DNA from: Pseudomonadota bacterium
GTDB lineage: Bacteria; Pseudomonadota; Gammaproteobacteria; Steroidobacterales; Steroidobacteraceae
Length of the DNA: 64,000 nucleotides
Reading direction: 5' to 3'
Assembly: GCA_025355105.1 (NCBI GenBank)
Contig: JANYAE010000052.1
Location: forward strand, 1-64,000
Positions 1-9,126 of this stretch are shown here, piece by piece. A program made the position numbers and the translations under genes. Every line of letters starts with the position of its first letter. The first letter of the stretch is position 1. The notes under the pieces are model-generated. The model was not told the origin of the DNA. It searched no databases and was given only the letters and a program-made list of their open reading frames with translations.

Positions 1-875
1 GGCTTGCGCCGCAGCTCCGGCGCCCGCGTCTCGAGCGCCGAGCGCGCGACCAGCGTCACCAGCGCAAGCAGCGCGAGCAGCGAGGCGACCGCGAAGGCGG
101 CCGTCGCGTTGTACTCGTTGTAGAGGATCTCGATGTGCAGCGGCATCGTGTTGGTGAGGCCGCGGATGTGGCCGGAAACCACCGACACGGCGCCGAATTC
201 GCCCATGGCGCGCGCGTTGCAGAGCAGCACGCCGTACAACAGGCCGAAGCGGATGTTGGGCAGGGTCACGCGGCGGAAGGTCTGCCAGCCGGTGGCGCCG
301 AGCGACAGCGCCGTCTCCTCCTCGTCGCGACCCTGCGATTGCATCAGCGGGATGAGTTCGCGCGCGACGAACGGGAAGGTCACGAACACCGTGGCAAGCA
401 CGATACCCGGCACCGCGAACACGATCTTGAGATCGTGGCTCGCGAGCCACGGCCCGAACCAACCGTGTGCGCCGAACAGCAGCACGTAGATCAGTCCTGA
501 GATCACCGGCGACACGGCGAACGGCAGATCGATCAGCGTCACGAGCGCGCTCTTGCCGCGAAACTCGTACTTGGCGACCGCCCACGCGGCCGCGACTCCG
601 AACACGAGGTTGAGTGGTACCGCGATGAGCGCGACCGCGAGCGTCAGGCGAATCGCGGCGAGCGCCATCGGATCGACGAGCGCCGCCCAGTAGGTCGCGA
701 GACCGTGCGCGAGAGCCTGGCCGAACACCACCGCGAACGGCAGGATCAGGAAGACGAACAGGTACGTCAGCGCCGCGCCGATCAGCAGCGAGCGGCCCAG
801 CCCGCGCACCGGCCGCCGCCGGCGCGGCACTGCCCGCTCCGCCGCCGGCACCGCCGCATCGTCGCCCGGGCTCAT
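1..875 (-). CDS. cysW: Sulfate ABC transporter permease CysW (3' end outside window)
   Basis: One of the two inner-membrane permease subunits of the sulfate/thiosulfate ABC importer. My translation from ATG 875 gives a basic N-terminus, several hydrophobic segments, and the ABC-permease EAA-type loop near the C-terminal third ([19 protein letters not shown]) followed by [17 protein letters not shown], which is typical of CysW. The ATG overlaps the cysU stop (ATGA), so the pair is translationally coupled. No stop is reached before the left edge, so the end is missing. The ATPase gene cysA is expected just beyond the edge, which I cannot see. Identification is firm; only the C-terminus is unseen. 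Confidence 0.93.
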   Translation of the reverse strand, partial: MSPGDDAAVPAAERAVPRRRRPVRGLGRSLLIGAALTYLFVFLILPFAVVFGQALAHGLATYWAALVDPMALAAIRLTLAVALIAVPLNLVFGVAAAWAVAKYEFRGKSALVTLIDLPFAVSPVISGLIYVLLFGAHGWFGPWLASHDLKIVFAVPGIVLATVFVTFPFVARELIPLMQSQGRDEEETALSLGATGWQTFRRVTLPNIRFGLLYGVLLCNARAMGEFGAVSVVSGHIRGLTNTMPLHIEILYNEYNATAAFAVASLLALLALVTLVARSALETRAPELRRK

Positions 876-1738
876 GCGCCACCCGCGCCGAGGCGGCGTT
901 GCGACCAGCCCTGCAGGGCGTTGATGCCGAGCAGCAGGAAGAACGATATCAGCAGCATCACCACGGCGATCGCGGTGGCCGAGGCGTACTCGTACTGTTC
1001 GAGCTTCGTGACGATCAGCAGCGGCGCGATCTCCGAAACCATGGGCATGTTGCCGGCGATGAAGATCACCGACCCGTACTCGCCGATCGCACGCGCGAAC
1101 GCGAGCGCAAAGCCGGTCAGCAGTGCCGGCCACACCGTCGGCAGCACGAGACGCAATACGATCTGCGCGCTCGAGGCGCCGAGCGTCGCCGCGGCCTGCT
1201 CGACCTCGCGGTCAAGGTCCTCGAGAACCGGTTGCACGGTACGCACCACGAACGGCAGGCCGATGAAGACCAGCGCGACCACGACGCCGAGCGGCGTGTA
1301 GGCCACCTGGATGCCGAGCGGTGCGAGCAACCGGCCGATCCAGCCGCCCGGCGAGTAGAGTGCGGTCAACGCGATGCCGGCGACGGCCGTCGGCAGCGCG
1401 AACGGCAGGTCGACGAGCGCGTCGATCAGGCGGCGGAACGGGAACTCGTAGCGCGCCAGCACCCAGGCGACCAGCAGCCCGGCGAAGGTGTTGACCAGCG
1501 CCGCGAGCGCCGCTGCGCCGAAGGACAACCGCAGCGACGCCAGGACCCGCGGTGAGGTGACCACTTGCCAGAACGCCGGCCAGCCGAGATCGGCGGTCTT
1601 GAGGAAGGTCGCGCCGAGCGGCAGCAGCACGATCAGCGACAGGTACAGCAGCGTGTAGCCGAGCGTCAGGCCGAAGCCCGGCAGCACACGCCGCGGCGGG
1701 CGTGCCGGAAACGGGATTTCTCGGGCGGTGGCGGCCAT
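872..1738 (-). CDS. cysU: Sulfate ABC transporter permease CysT/CysU
   Basis: First permease subunit of the sulfate importer, pairing with CysW in the inner membrane. The start ATG 1738 gives 288 residues, the family's usual size; the open frame extends further upstream but that part overlaps the binding-protein gene in another frame. The protein has a proline- and arginine-rich N-terminus, about six hydrophobic helices, and the permease EAA loop ([20 protein letters not shown]) followed by [15 protein letters not shown]. It begins 10 bases after the stop of the sulfate-binding protein gene and overlaps cysW by four bases. This is the standard binding protein-cysU-cysW order. Confidence 0.94.
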   Translation of the reverse strand: MAATAREIPFPARPPRRVLPGFGLTLGYTLLYLSLIVLLPLGATFLKTADLGWPAFWQVVTSPRVLASLRLSFGAAALAALVNTFAGLLVAWVLARYEFPFRRLIDALVDLPFALPTAVAGIALTALYSPGGWIGRLLAPLGIQVAYTPLGVVVALVFIGLPFVVRTVQPVLEDLDREVEQAAATLGASSAQIVLRLVLPTVWPALLTGFALAFARAIGEYGSVIFIAGNMPMVSEIAPLLIVTKLEQYEYASATAIAVVMLLISFFLLLGINALQGWSQRRLGAGGA

Positions 1739-1748
1739 CGGCGCGGAT

Positions 1749-2771
1749 TCAGCGAGGCGCATAGATGCGGTCGAAACTGCCGCCGTCGGCGAAATGCGCT
1801 GCCTGTGCGGCGTTCCACCCGCCGAAAGCGCCGTCGACCGTGACGAGCTCAAGCGCCGGGAACTGCGCGGCGTACCTCGCCGCGACCTGCGGGTCGCGCG
1901 GCCGGAAGTAGTGTGCCGCGGCGAGTTCCTGCCCGACGCTCGAGTACAGGTAGCCGAGGTACGCCTCGGCCACCTGGCGCGTGCCGCGACGGTCGACGAC
2001 GCGGTCGACGACCGCGACCGGGGGCTCGGCGAGGATGCTCTGCGGCGGAACGACGATTTCCACCTTGCCGGCGCCAAGGCGGTGAACCGCCAGCAGCGCC
2101 TCGTTCTCCCAGCCGATCAACACGTCGCCGATGCCGCGCTCGACAAAGGTCATCGTGGCACCGCGGGCGCCGGAGTCGAGTACCGGCACGTTGCGGTACA
2201 GGGCGCGGACGAACTGCTCGGCGCCCGCTTCCGAGCCGCCCGGGCGGCTCCGGGCCCAAGCCCAGGCCGCGAGGTAGTTCCAGCGCGCGCCGCCGGAGGT
2301 CTTTGGATTCGGCGTGATCACCGCGATGCCCGGCGCGAGCAGATCGCCCCAGTCGTGGACGGCCTTCGGGTTCCCGGCGCGCACGAGGAACACGATGGTC
2401 GAGGTGTACGGCGCGCTGTGGTCCGGCAGCCGCGCCTGCCAGTCGGCCGGCACGAGCCCGCCGTGGGTCGCCAGCGCGTCGATGTCATAGGCGAGGCCGA
2501 GCGTGACGACGTCGGCCGCGAGGCCGTCGATCACCGCGCGCGCCTGCTTGCCGGAGCCGCCGTGACTCTGATTGATCACGACCGTCTCGCCGGAGCGCCG
2601 CTTCCACTCCGCCGCGAAGGCCGCGTTGAAGGCGTCGTAGAACTCGCGCGTCGGGTCGTAGGAGACGTTCAGCAGCGTGACCGTCGCCGCGGCCGGGTGC
2701 GTGCCGCAGCCCGCGAGGCCGACGGCGAGCAGACTGGATGCCAGCAGGGCAGCGGCAAGCTTGAGGCACAT
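1749..2771 (-). CDS. sbp: Sulfate-binding lipoprotein (Sbp/CysP family)
   Basis: Periplasmic solute-binding component that delivers sulfate or thiosulfate to the CysU/CysW permease. The 340-residue product starts with a signal peptide carrying a lipobox (L19-A20-G21-C22), so it is predicted to be lipid-anchored rather than freely soluble as in enterics. The mature part has the family's characteristic segments [17 protein letters not shown] and [17 protein letters not shown] (ligand-binding loop) and [17 protein letters not shown] purine-rich GGAGGA site lies about 10 bases before the ATG. It is the promoter-proximal gene of the leftward sulfate uptake operon. Sbp versus CysP cannot be settled from sequence alone. 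Confidence 0.93.
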   Translation of the reverse strand: MCLKLAAALLASSLLAVGLAGCGTHPAAATVTLLNVSYDPTREFYDAFNAAFAAEWKRRSGETVVINQSHGGSGKQARAVIDGLAADVVTLGLAYDIDALATHGGLVPADWQARLPDHSAPYTSTIVFLVRAGNPKAVHDWGDLLAPGIAVITPNPKTSGGARWNYLAAWAWARSRPGGSEAGAEQFVRALYRNVPVLDSGARGATMTFVERGIGDVLIGWENEALLAVHRLGAGKVEIVVPPQSILAEPPVAVVDRVVDRRGTRQVAEAYLGYLYSSVGQELAAAHYFRPRDPQVAARYAAQFPALELVTVDGAFGGWNAAQAAHFADGGSFDRIYAPR

Positions 2772-2969
2772 CGAAAGGGATCCTCCGGGACCTAAGCATG
2801 CCAGCGTCGGAGGCCGAGGCGGTTGCCGCCGGCGAATTTCGCCGCCGGCGGGGCCCGATCCGGCGCCGCGAGGCCCGCCGGGCAGGTCGCGCGGCCGGGC
2901 GCGACACAGTTATGCGAACATACCGGACCGGAACGGGCGATCGACGGCCCTTCCTGACAGAGTAGCGCG
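2772..2969. promoter_or_regulatory. Divergent promoter region between sulfate uptake and sulfate activation genes
   Basis: This 198-bp gap separates the leftward sulfate-importer operon from the rightward cysD-cysNC operon, so promoters for both should lie here. The middle is extremely GC-rich and holds a GGCGAA-T-TTCGCC dyad near 2830-2850. The only A/T-rich patch (ACAGTTATGCGAACATA, about 2905-2922) lies upstream of cysD and is a plausible activator or promoter site. In enterics such genes are CysB-activated; I cannot identify a CysB box with confidence. Confidence 0.45.
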
Positions 2970-3890
2970 GTGACAGCGAAAACCAGCCGGGCTCCGCTCA
3001 CGCACCTCGAGCGGCTCGAGGCCGAGAGCATCCACATCCTGCGCGAGGTGGTCGCCGAGTGCGACCACCCGGTGATGCTCTATTCGATCGGCAAGGACAG
3101 CTCGGTGATGCTGCACCTCGCCGTCAAGGCCTTCCACCCCGCCGCGCCGCCGTTCCCGCTGCTGCATGTGGACACCACCTGGAAGTTCCGGGCGATGTAC
3201 GAGTTCCGTGACCAGGCGGCGAAGCGGGCCGGCATGGACCTGCTGGTGCACGTCAACCGCGACGGTCTCGCGCAGGGCATCGGCCCGGTCACCCACGGCT
3301 CGCAGGTGCACACCGACGTCATGAAGACGCAAGCGCTCAAGCAGGCGCTCGACCGCTTCGGCTTCGACGCCGCCTTCGGCGGTGCGCGGCGCGACGAGGA
3401 GAAGAGTCGCGCCAAGGAGCGCATCTTCTCGTTCCGTTCATCCGCGCACCGCTGGGACCCGAAACGCCAGCGCCCAGAGCTCTGGTCGCTCTACAACGCC
3501 CGCAAGCTGAAGGGTGAGAGCATCCGCGTATTTCCGCTCTCGAACTGGACCGAGCTCGACGTCTGGCAGTACATCCACCAGCAGCGAATCCCGGTCGTGC
3601 CGCTTTACTTCGCCGCGCAGCGACCCGTGGTCGAGCGCGACGGCCTGCTGCTGATGGTCGACGACGAGCGCTTGCCGTTGCGCGAGGGCGAACACCCGGC
3701 GAGCCGGCGCGTGCGCTTTCGCACGCTCGGCTGCTATCCGCTGACCGGGGCGATCGAAAGCAACGCGGCGACGGTACCGGAGATCATCGAGGAAATGCTG
3801 ATTGCGCGCACCTCGGAGCGTCAGGGCCGGCTCATCGACCTGGACCCGCAGGCGTCGATGGAGCAGAAGAAACAGGACGGCTATTTCTAG
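2970..3890 (+). CDS. cysD: Sulfate adenylyltransferase subunit 2 (CysD)
   Basis: Catalytic subunit of ATP sulfurylase, forming adenosine 5'-phosphosulfate from ATP and sulfate, driven by GTP hydrolysis on its partner CysN. The 306-residue product is full length for CysD. It opens with [18 protein letters not shown] and carries the PP-loop nucleotide-binding motif [14 protein letters not shown], then [20 protein letters not shown] and [20 protein letters not shown], all CysD hallmarks. The start is GTG 2970. It is followed 13 bases later by cysNC, with which it forms the heteromeric enzyme. Confidence 0.96.
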   Translation: MTAKTSRAPLTHLERLEAESIHILREVVAECDHPVMLYSIGKDSSVMLHLAVKAFHPAAPPFPLLHVDTTWKFRAMYEFRDQAAKRAGMDLLVHVNRDGLAQGIGPVTHGSQVHTDVMKTQALKQALDRFGFDAAFGGARRDEEKSRAKERIFSFRSSAHRWDPKRQRPELWSLYNARKLKGESIRVFPLSNWTELDVWQYIHQQRIPVVPLYFAAQRPVVERDGLLLMVDDERLPLREGEHPASRRVRFRTLGCYPLTGAIESNAATVPEIIEEMLIARTSERQGRLIDLDPQASMEQKKQDGYF

Positions 3891-3903
3891 CCGCCCCCGC
3901 ACG

Positions 3904-5829
3904 ATGCCCATTCCTTCCTCCGCCGCGCGCACCGACTTCGACGCCTATCTCGAGGCCCTCGGCCGCAAGGATCTCCTGCGCTTCATCACCTGCGGCTCAG
4001 TCGACGACGGCAAGTCGACGCTGATCGGCCGGCTGCTGTACGAGTCGAAGATGATCTACGAGGACCAGCTCGCGGCGCTGGCGCTCGATTCGAAGCGCGT
4101 CGGCACGCGCGGCGGCGAGCTCGACTTCGCGCTGCTGGTCGACGGCCTCGCCGCCGAGCGCGAGCAGGGCATCACGATCGACGTCGCCTACCGCTTCTTC
4201 TCGACCGAGCGGCGCAAGTTCATCGTCGCCGACACGCCCGGCCACGAGCAGTACACGCGTAATATGGTCACCGGCGCCTCGACTGCCGAGCTCGCCGTGA
4301 TCCTGGTCGACGCGCGCAAGGGGATCCTGACGCAGACGCGCCGCCACAGCTACGTCGCCGCGCTGCTCGGCATCCGCCGCGCGGTGCTCGCGGTCAACAA
4401 GATGGATCTGGTCGGCTACGATCCGGCGGTGTTCGCCGCGATCGAGCGGGACTACCGGGCGTTCGCAGCGCGTATCGGCCTCGGCGAGGTCGTGGCGATC
4501 CCGCTGTCGGCCGTCGACGGCGACAACTTGGTCGACCGCGCGGCGTCGATGCCCTGGTACCGGGGACCGACCCTGCTACGACACCTCGAGGACGTCGAGA
4601 TCGGCGGCGACGACCGGGCGGCGCCGTTTCGCATGCCGGTGCAGTGGGTCAACCGCCCGCACCAGGACTTCCGCGGCTTTGCCGGTCAGATCGCGAGCGG
4701 CACGGTGCGCGCGGGCGATGCGGTGCGGGTGCTGCCGTCGGGGCGCGACAGCCGCGTCGCGCGGATCGTGACCGGCGACGGAGACCGCGACGAGGCTATC
4801 GCCGGTGAGTCCGTGACGCTGACGCTCGCCCACGAGGTCGATGTCAGCCGCGGCGACGTGCTGGTGGCCTGCGGAGCGCCGCTCGAGGTCGCCAACCAAT
4901 TCGAGGCCACCGTCGTGTGGATGCACGAAGAGCCGCTGCTGCAGGGCCGGCAGTACCTGCTCAAGATCGGTGCGCGGACCGTGTCGGCGACCGTCGCGCC
5001 GGTCAAGTACAAGGTCAACGTCAATACGCTCGACGAGGTGCCCGCCGAGCGCCTCGAGCTCAACGACATCGGTGTCTGCGAGCTCGGCTTCGACCAGCCG
5101 GTGCCGTTCGCGCCTTATGCCGAGAACCGCACGCTCGGCGCGTTCATCCTGATCGACCGGCTGACGAGCAACACCGTCGGCGCGGGCCTGCTGCACTTCG
5201 CCCTGCGCCGCTCGCAGAACATCCACTGGCAGGCGCTCGACGTCGACCGGCGAGTGCGCGCCGCGCAAAAGCGCCAGCGCGGCTGCGTGCTGTGGCTCAC
5301 CGGACTCTCCGGCGCCGGCAAGTCGACGATCGCGAACCTGGTCGACAAGCGCCTCGTCGCGCTCGGTCGCCACACCTACCTGCTCGACGGCGATAACGTC
5401 CGCCACGGGCTCAACAAAGACCTCGGCTTCACGGCCCAGGACCGCGTCGAGAACATCCGTCGCGTCGCCGAGGTGGCGCGCCTGATGGCGGATGCCGGGC
5501 TCATCACGCTCGTGTCGTTCATCTCTCCGTTCCGCTCCGAGCGGCGCATGGCCCGCGACCTGATGCCGCCAGGAGACTTCTTCGAGGTCTACGTCGACGC
5601 GCCGCTCGCGGTTGCCGAGTCGCGCGATCCGAAGGGCCTCTACCGCAAAGCGCGGCGCGGCGAGCTCGCGAATTTCACCGGCATCGACTCGCCCTACGAG
5701 CAGCCGGAGGCACCGGAAATCGTGATCGACACGACCGCTCTGTCCCCGGCCGAGGCGGCCGAGCGGATCGTCGCCCACCTCGAGCAGGCGGGCGTTCTGG
5801 CCGCGTCGCCGGCCGACCGGACGCCCTGA
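3904..5829 (+). CDS. cysNC: Bifunctional sulfate adenylyltransferase GTPase / adenylylsulfate kinase (CysNC)
   Basis: Fusion of CysN, the elongation-factor-like GTPase subunit of ATP sulfurylase, with APS kinase CysC, which makes PAPS. Residues 1 to about 440 are CysN: P-loop GSVDDGKST at 31-39, [15 protein letters not shown] switch I, DTPGHEQY at 110-117 and NKMD at 165-168. APS kinase follows, with its own P-loop GLSGAGKST beginning at residue 467 and then [15 protein letters not shown]. The 641-residue length matches known CysNC fusions. I chose ATG 3904 because the upstream open frame overlaps the cysD 3' end. Last gene of its operon. Confidence 0.96.
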   Translation: MPIPSSAARTDFDAYLEALGRKDLLRFITCGSVDDGKSTLIGRLLYESKMIYEDQLAALALDSKRVGTRGGELDFALLVDGLAAEREQGITIDVAYRFFSTERRKFIVADTPGHEQYTRNMVTGASTAELAVILVDARKGILTQTRRHSYVAALLGIRRAVLAVNKMDLVGYDPAVFAAIERDYRAFAARIGLGEVVAIPLSAVDGDNLVDRAASMPWYRGPTLLRHLEDVEIGGDDRAAPFRMPVQWVNRPHQDFRGFAGQIASGTVRAGDAVRVLPSGRDSRVARIVTGDGDRDEAIAGESVTLTLAHEVDVSRGDVLVACGAPLEVANQFEATVVWMHEEPLLQGRQYLLKIGARTVSATVAPVKYKVNVNTLDEVPAERLELNDIGVCELGFDQPVPFAPYAENRTLGAFILIDRLTSNTVGAGLLHFALRRSQNIHWQALDVDRRVRAAQKRQRGCVLWLTGLSGAGKSTIANLVDKRLVALGRHTYLLDGDNVRHGLNKDLGFTAQDRVENIRRVAEVARLMADAGLITLVSFISPFRSERRMARDLMPPGDFFEVYVDAPLAVAESRDPKGLYRKARRGELANFTGIDSPYEQPEAPEIVIDTTALSPAEAAERIVAHLEQAGVLAASPADRTP

Positions 5830-5853
5830 GTCAGGCGGTACTGGACGGCCTCG

Positions 5854-5876
5854 ACGCATGAACGCCGTTCATGCGT
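5854..5876. repeat. Perfect 23-bp palindrome after cysNC
   Basis: Two 11-base arms (ACGCATGAACG and CGTTCATGCGT) flank a single C. It begins 24 bases after the cysNC stop. As DNA it looks like a dimeric-repressor operator; as RNA it would fold into a strong hairpin in the cysNC 3' untranslated region. It lacks a following T-run, so it is not itself an intrinsic terminator. Confidence 0.7.
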
Positions 5877-5970
5877 GCACTGCAAGAAGTTCGTTTGTCG
5901 GCCCGCGGTCGATTCCCTAGAGTCGTTTGCACGGGAGGAGCGCGCGGCGCGACCCGGCAGAACCCCCTCG

Positions 5971-5998
5971 GGGCGAACCACGGTTCGCCCTTTTTTTT
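5971..5998 (+). terminator. Rho-independent terminator of the cysD-cysNC operon
   Basis: The inverted repeat GGGCGAACC (5971-5979) and GGTTCGCCC (5982-5990) can pair over 7-9 bp and is followed immediately by eight T residues (5991-5998). The T-run lies on the right side only, so it acts on rightward transcripts. It is the clearest intrinsic terminator in the window. Confidence 0.93.
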
Positions 5999-6033
5999 GC
6001 TTTTTGGTCGACCGGCCGGTCCCGGCCTTGGCC

Positions 6034-7557
6034 TCAGCGCGGTCGGGCGGTGCGCGTCAGCGGCCGGCCCGGGTGCTGCCCGGTGACCTTGCCGGCATCG
6101 ATCACCCATTCGCCTGCCACCATGACCGACGGGATGCCGAGTGGCGGCGCCTCCGGGTGCTCAATCGTCGCCTGATCGATCACGGCCGCCGCGTCGAACA
6201 CGACGAGATCCGCCACCCGCCCCTTGGCGATGCGGCCGCGGTCCCGGAGCCCCAGCTGATGGGCAGGGAGCCCGGTCATCTTGTGGATCGCCGCCTCGAG
6301 CGGCAGCACGTGCTGCTCGCGCACATAGCGGCCGAGGATGCGCGGGAAGGTACCCGCGCCTCGCGGGTGTGCGCCGTGCAGGTTGCCGTCGCTGCAGAAC
6401 ATGATCGTCGGCTCGGCGATGAACCAGCGCACGTCGTCCTCGCTCATCGACGTGACGATGACGCCCTCCATCGGCTGGCCCGAGTCCACCTCGGCACTCG
6501 TCGCCCGGACGACGCGCATGTAGGCCTCGATCGGCGTGATGCCCCACGCGGTCGCGATCTCCGCGAGATTCCTGCCGGCCATCGCCGGCTCCGGCACGTA
6601 CTGGACGAGGCGGATCGCCGCGGCGCCGCCGTTGTCCGCGATCGCCTGCGCGACCTTCGCGGCGTTGTAGTAGTCGCGGTCCGGCACGATCACCCGGATC
6701 GTCGAATACCAGTAGGTGTAGGGATAGACGTCGGCCTGCAGGTCAACGCGGCCGCGCTTCGCGGCCGCGAAGTACTCGGGCATGCGCTTCGCGGCGAGGT
6801 GCCAGACGCCGGTCGCGCCGAGCTTGATGTGCGTGATTTCGACGGGCAGGCGCCCCTCGCGGCCGATGCGCAGGATTTCGTCGAACGAATCGAACACGCG
6901 GTCCGCTTCGTCACGCACGTGGCTGATGTAGAAGCCGCCGGCGACGCCGGCGACCCTCGACAGCTCGACGACCTCCTCGGTGGTCGCGAAGTGAGCCTGC
7001 TCGTACTCAAGGCCGGTCGACAGCCCGAAGGCGCCGGCTGCGAGCTCTTGCGCCAGCAGCTTCTTCATCGCCCCGAGCTCGGCGGGCGTGGAGGGACGGT
7101 ACAGGTCCTTGCCCATGACCTGCATACGCAGGCTCGCGTGCCCGACCATGCTGGCGACGTTGATCGCGGTCGGCGTCGCGGTCAGGCGCGCGTTGAAGTC
7201 GCGCAACGGGTAGTTCGATTGACCGTCCTGACCCACGACGATCGTCGTCACGCCCTGGCGCGAGACCGTCGCGGCGTCGAGATCCTCCAGCAGGCCGCGA
7301 TCGGCGTGGCTGTGCATGTCGATGAAGCCGGGGGCGAGGCTGAGCCCGTGCTCGTCACGGACCGCTTCCCCCGGCGTGGGCCGCAAGTGTGCGGCGACGG
7401 CCGCGATGCGCTGGCCGTGGATCCGGACGTCCGCGCTGAACGGCGCCCGACCCGTGCCGTCGTAGACGGTGAGGTTTTGCAGCAGCACGTCGGCACGGCA
7501 ACACGGGCTGCCGAGCAACAGTGTCGCTGCGGCGATGACTGACGGTCCGGCGCGCAT
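6034..7557 (-). CDS. Exported amidohydrolase, D-aminoacylase-like
   Basis: Metal-dependent amidohydrolase related to N-acyl-D-amino-acid deacylases. I start it at ATG 7557, giving 507 residues with a Sec-type signal (MRAGPSVIAAATLLLGSPCC), so it is probably periplasmic; the open frame reaches further upstream only by running through the neighbouring gene. The metal-binding HxH is present in APGFIDMHSHADRGLLED (His82, His84). The position where D-aminoacylases have a metal-ligand Cys (GNCG) reads GQDG here. The C-terminus has the usual GRIAKGRVADLVVFD amidohydrolase tail. The substrate is unknown; an N-acyl-amino acid is the family expectation. Confidence 0.82.
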   Translation of the reverse strand: MRAGPSVIAAATLLLGSPCCRADVLLQNLTVYDGTGRAPFSADVRIHGQRIAAVAAHLRPTPGEAVRDEHGLSLAPGFIDMHSHADRGLLEDLDAATVSRQGVTTIVVGQDGQSNYPLRDFNARLTATPTAINVASMVGHASLRMQVMGKDLYRPSTPAELGAMKKLLAQELAAGAFGLSTGLEYEQAHFATTEEVVELSRVAGVAGGFYISHVRDEADRVFDSFDEILRIGREGRLPVEITHIKLGATGVWHLAAKRMPEYFAAAKRGRVDLQADVYPYTYWYSTIRVIVPDRDYYNAAKVAQAIADNGGAAAIRLVQYVPEPAMAGRNLAEIATAWGITPIEAYMRVVRATSAEVDSGQPMEGVIVTSMSEDDVRWFIAEPTIMFCSDGNLHGAHPRGAGTFPRILGRYVREQHVLPLEAAIHKMTGLPAHQLGLRDRGRIAKGRVADLVVFDAAAVIDQATIEHPEAPPLGIPSVMVAGEWVIDAGKVTGQHPGRPLTRTARPR

Positions 7558-7616
7558 CGTCTTCCCCTGCAGGTCGCGGTGCCGCGACTGTAGCGCCTCT
7601 GCCGGAGGAACTGAAC

Positions 7617-7640
7617 CGCGCGGCCCGTGTGGGCCGCGCG
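7617..7640 (-). terminator. Strong hairpin after the AHSA1 gene, possible terminator
   Basis: CGCGCGGCCC (7617-7626) and GGGCCGCGCG (7631-7640) form a perfect 10-bp stem around a GTGT loop. It sits 21 bases past the stop of the leftward AHSA1-domain gene and before the amidohydrolase start. There is no T-run on either side, so termination strength is uncertain. Confidence 0.5.
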
Positions 7641-7661
7641 CCTCCTGGCCGGCGCTGCGGG

Positions 7662-8666
7662 CTACGAGCGTGCGCCGCCGCCCAGCGACGCGAGATAGGC
7701 GTCGAACTGGTCCATCGTGCCGCCCCAGCCCTGCTGCATGCCGGCATGGCTCGCGGCGAACAGGCGGCGTTCGGCCTCGGTCGCGTTGTGTGGACTCCAG
7801 CTCAGGACCACGGTGGTGCCACGGCCGATGCCGGCGTGCTCGTCGAAGGTCATCGTCGACAGCGTCTCGAGCGGCCACTCCGGCGCCAATGGGTGGCGGG
7901 TGATGCCGGCCTGCTCGTCGGAGAAGGAGACGACCACGACCAGTCGCTGCGGTGGGCTGATCTCGCGGAACACCCATTTGCCCCACATCAGCTTGCCGTC
8001 CGGCGGCTGCATGCCATACAGGAACGTGCCGCCAGGGCGCAGATCGAGCGTGGCGTGCGCGATCGCCGTGCCCTGCGGCCCCATCCAGCGCAGCAGCTGC
8101 TCGCGTTGCGTCCATGCCTCCCAGACGAGCTGTCGCGGCGCGCGAAACACCCGCGTGATGACAAACGGGGCGTCCGCGGCGCCGACGGTGCCTGCCACGT
8201 GCTCCGCCAGCCGTTCGAAGGTCTGCTTGCCGCCCTCGATGGCGCCGTACTCGCGGACTACGAACTCGAGCGCCGACTTGCTCGGGAAGATGCTGCGCAT
8301 CGTCACGCGCGTCCGCTGCGGCGCGCCTGCCTCGGGTTCGAAGGTCACCAGCACCTCGAAATTGACGGGCTCGGTATCCTCGCCGCCGCCGTGCCGGTAG
8401 CGCAGCCGTGCCGGCTCCGCGACCTCGAGGTAGATGATCTGGTTCTCGTACTCGCGCCCGTCCGGCCCGATCATCACGAAGCGCCAGTCGCCGCCGGCCT
8501 TCACGTCCATGCGCTTGGTGCGCGTCGTGAAGCCGCGCGGCCCCCACCAGTTGACGATCTGCCCGGAATCGGTGAACGCGCGCCAGAGGAGTTCGCGCGG
8601 CGCCTCGAACACTCGACTGAGCACGATCTCGAGGTCGGTCGTCGTCACGGTACTAGCGGCGGCCAT
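7662..8666 (-). CDS. Tandem AHSA1 (SRPBCC) domain protein
   Basis: The 334-residue protein is made of two consecutive AHSA1/START-like hydrophobic-pocket domains. The first (about residues 5-155) begins LEIVLSRVFEAPRELLWRAF with WWGPRGFTTRT; the second (about 165-330) begins FVITRVFRAPRQLVWEAWT with LRWMGPQG. Single-domain versions are common and usually paired with an ArsR-type repressor; here two copies are joined in one chain. The start is ATG 8666, which overlaps the 3' end of the upstream arsR-type gene by 14 bases, so the pair is co-expressed. Ligand and cellular role are unknown; these proteins bind lipids, aromatic compounds or client proteins. Confidence 0.88.
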   Translation of the reverse strand: MAAASTVTTTDLEIVLSRVFEAPRELLWRAFTDSGQIVNWWGPRGFTTRTKRMDVKAGGDWRFVMIGPDGREYENQIIYLEVAEPARLRYRHGGGEDTEPVNFEVLVTFEPEAGAPQRTRVTMRSIFPSKSALEFVVREYGAIEGGKQTFERLAEHVAGTVGAADAPFVITRVFRAPRQLVWEAWTQREQLLRWMGPQGTAIAHATLDLRPGGTFLYGMQPPDGKLMWGKWVFREISPPQRLVVVVSFSDEQAGITRHPLAPEWPLETLSTMTFDEHAGIGRGTTVVLSWSPHNATEAERRLFAASHAGMQQGWGGTMDQFDAYLASLGGGARS

Positions 8667-9015
8667 GGGCCTGTTTCCTGCGCCGTTGCGGTTGCGTCTG
8701 AAGTTGCTGGAGATACTCGTCGAGGCGATCGAAGCGTTCCTCCCAGAAGCGGCGGTAGTGCTCGATCCACTCGGCGGCATCGCGAAGCGGCGTCGCGTTC
8801 AGCTGGCACGGACGCCACTGCGCCGAGCGGCTGCGGGTGATCAGCCCGGCGCGCTCGAGCACTTTGAGGTGCTTGGTGATCGCCGGGGCACTGATCTCGA
8901 ACGGCTGGGCGAGCTCCTTGACCGATGTCTCGCCCTTCGCGAGCCGCGCCAGGATGGCGCGTCGGGTCGGGTCGGACAGCGCCGCGAAAGTGGCGTCGAG
9001 CTGCTGCGGGGACAT
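8653..9015 (-). CDS. ArsR-family winged-helix repressor
   Basis: A 120-residue transcription factor. The core TFAALSDPTRRAILARLAKG, then VKELAQPFEISAPAITKHLK (recognition helix) and LERAGLITRSRSAQWRPCQL (beta-wing) is the standard ArsR/SmtB fold of the subgroup that accompanies AHSA1-domain genes. There is no metal-binding CxC motif, so a metal sensor is unlikely. It overlaps the AHSA1 gene and lies directly behind a 22-bp dyad at 9031-9052, so autoregulation of the two-gene operon is expected. Confidence in family is high; the inducer is unknown. Confidence 0.93.
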   Translation of the reverse strand: MSPQQLDATFAALSDPTRRAILARLAKGETSVKELAQPFEISAPAITKHLKVLERAGLITRSRSAQWRPCQLNATPLRDAAEWIEHYRRFWEERFDRLDEYLQQLQTQPQRRRKQAHGRR

Positions 9016-9030
9016 GCGCTGGCGCCCTCG

Positions 9031-9052
9031 TAATTAACCGTTAGGTAAATTA
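9031..9052. promoter_or_regulatory. Probable ArsR-type operator
   Basis: TAATTAACC and GGTAAATTA flank GTTA; the 9-base arms differ at one position. The site is strikingly A/T-rich for this window and begins 16 bases before the repressor ATG, where a bound dimer would block its promoter. Confidence 0.72.
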
Positions 9053-9126
9053 CGGCAACGACTGGCCGATCGTCAAGCCGCGATGCAGCGGCGGCAGGGT
9101 GGCGCCGATTTGCGATACTGAGCGGC

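Noticed and set aside
7558-8547. Upstream extension of the amidohydrolase frame
   Set aside because: Those residues read the AHSA1 gene in another frame; the signal peptide starting at 7557 marks the true beginning.
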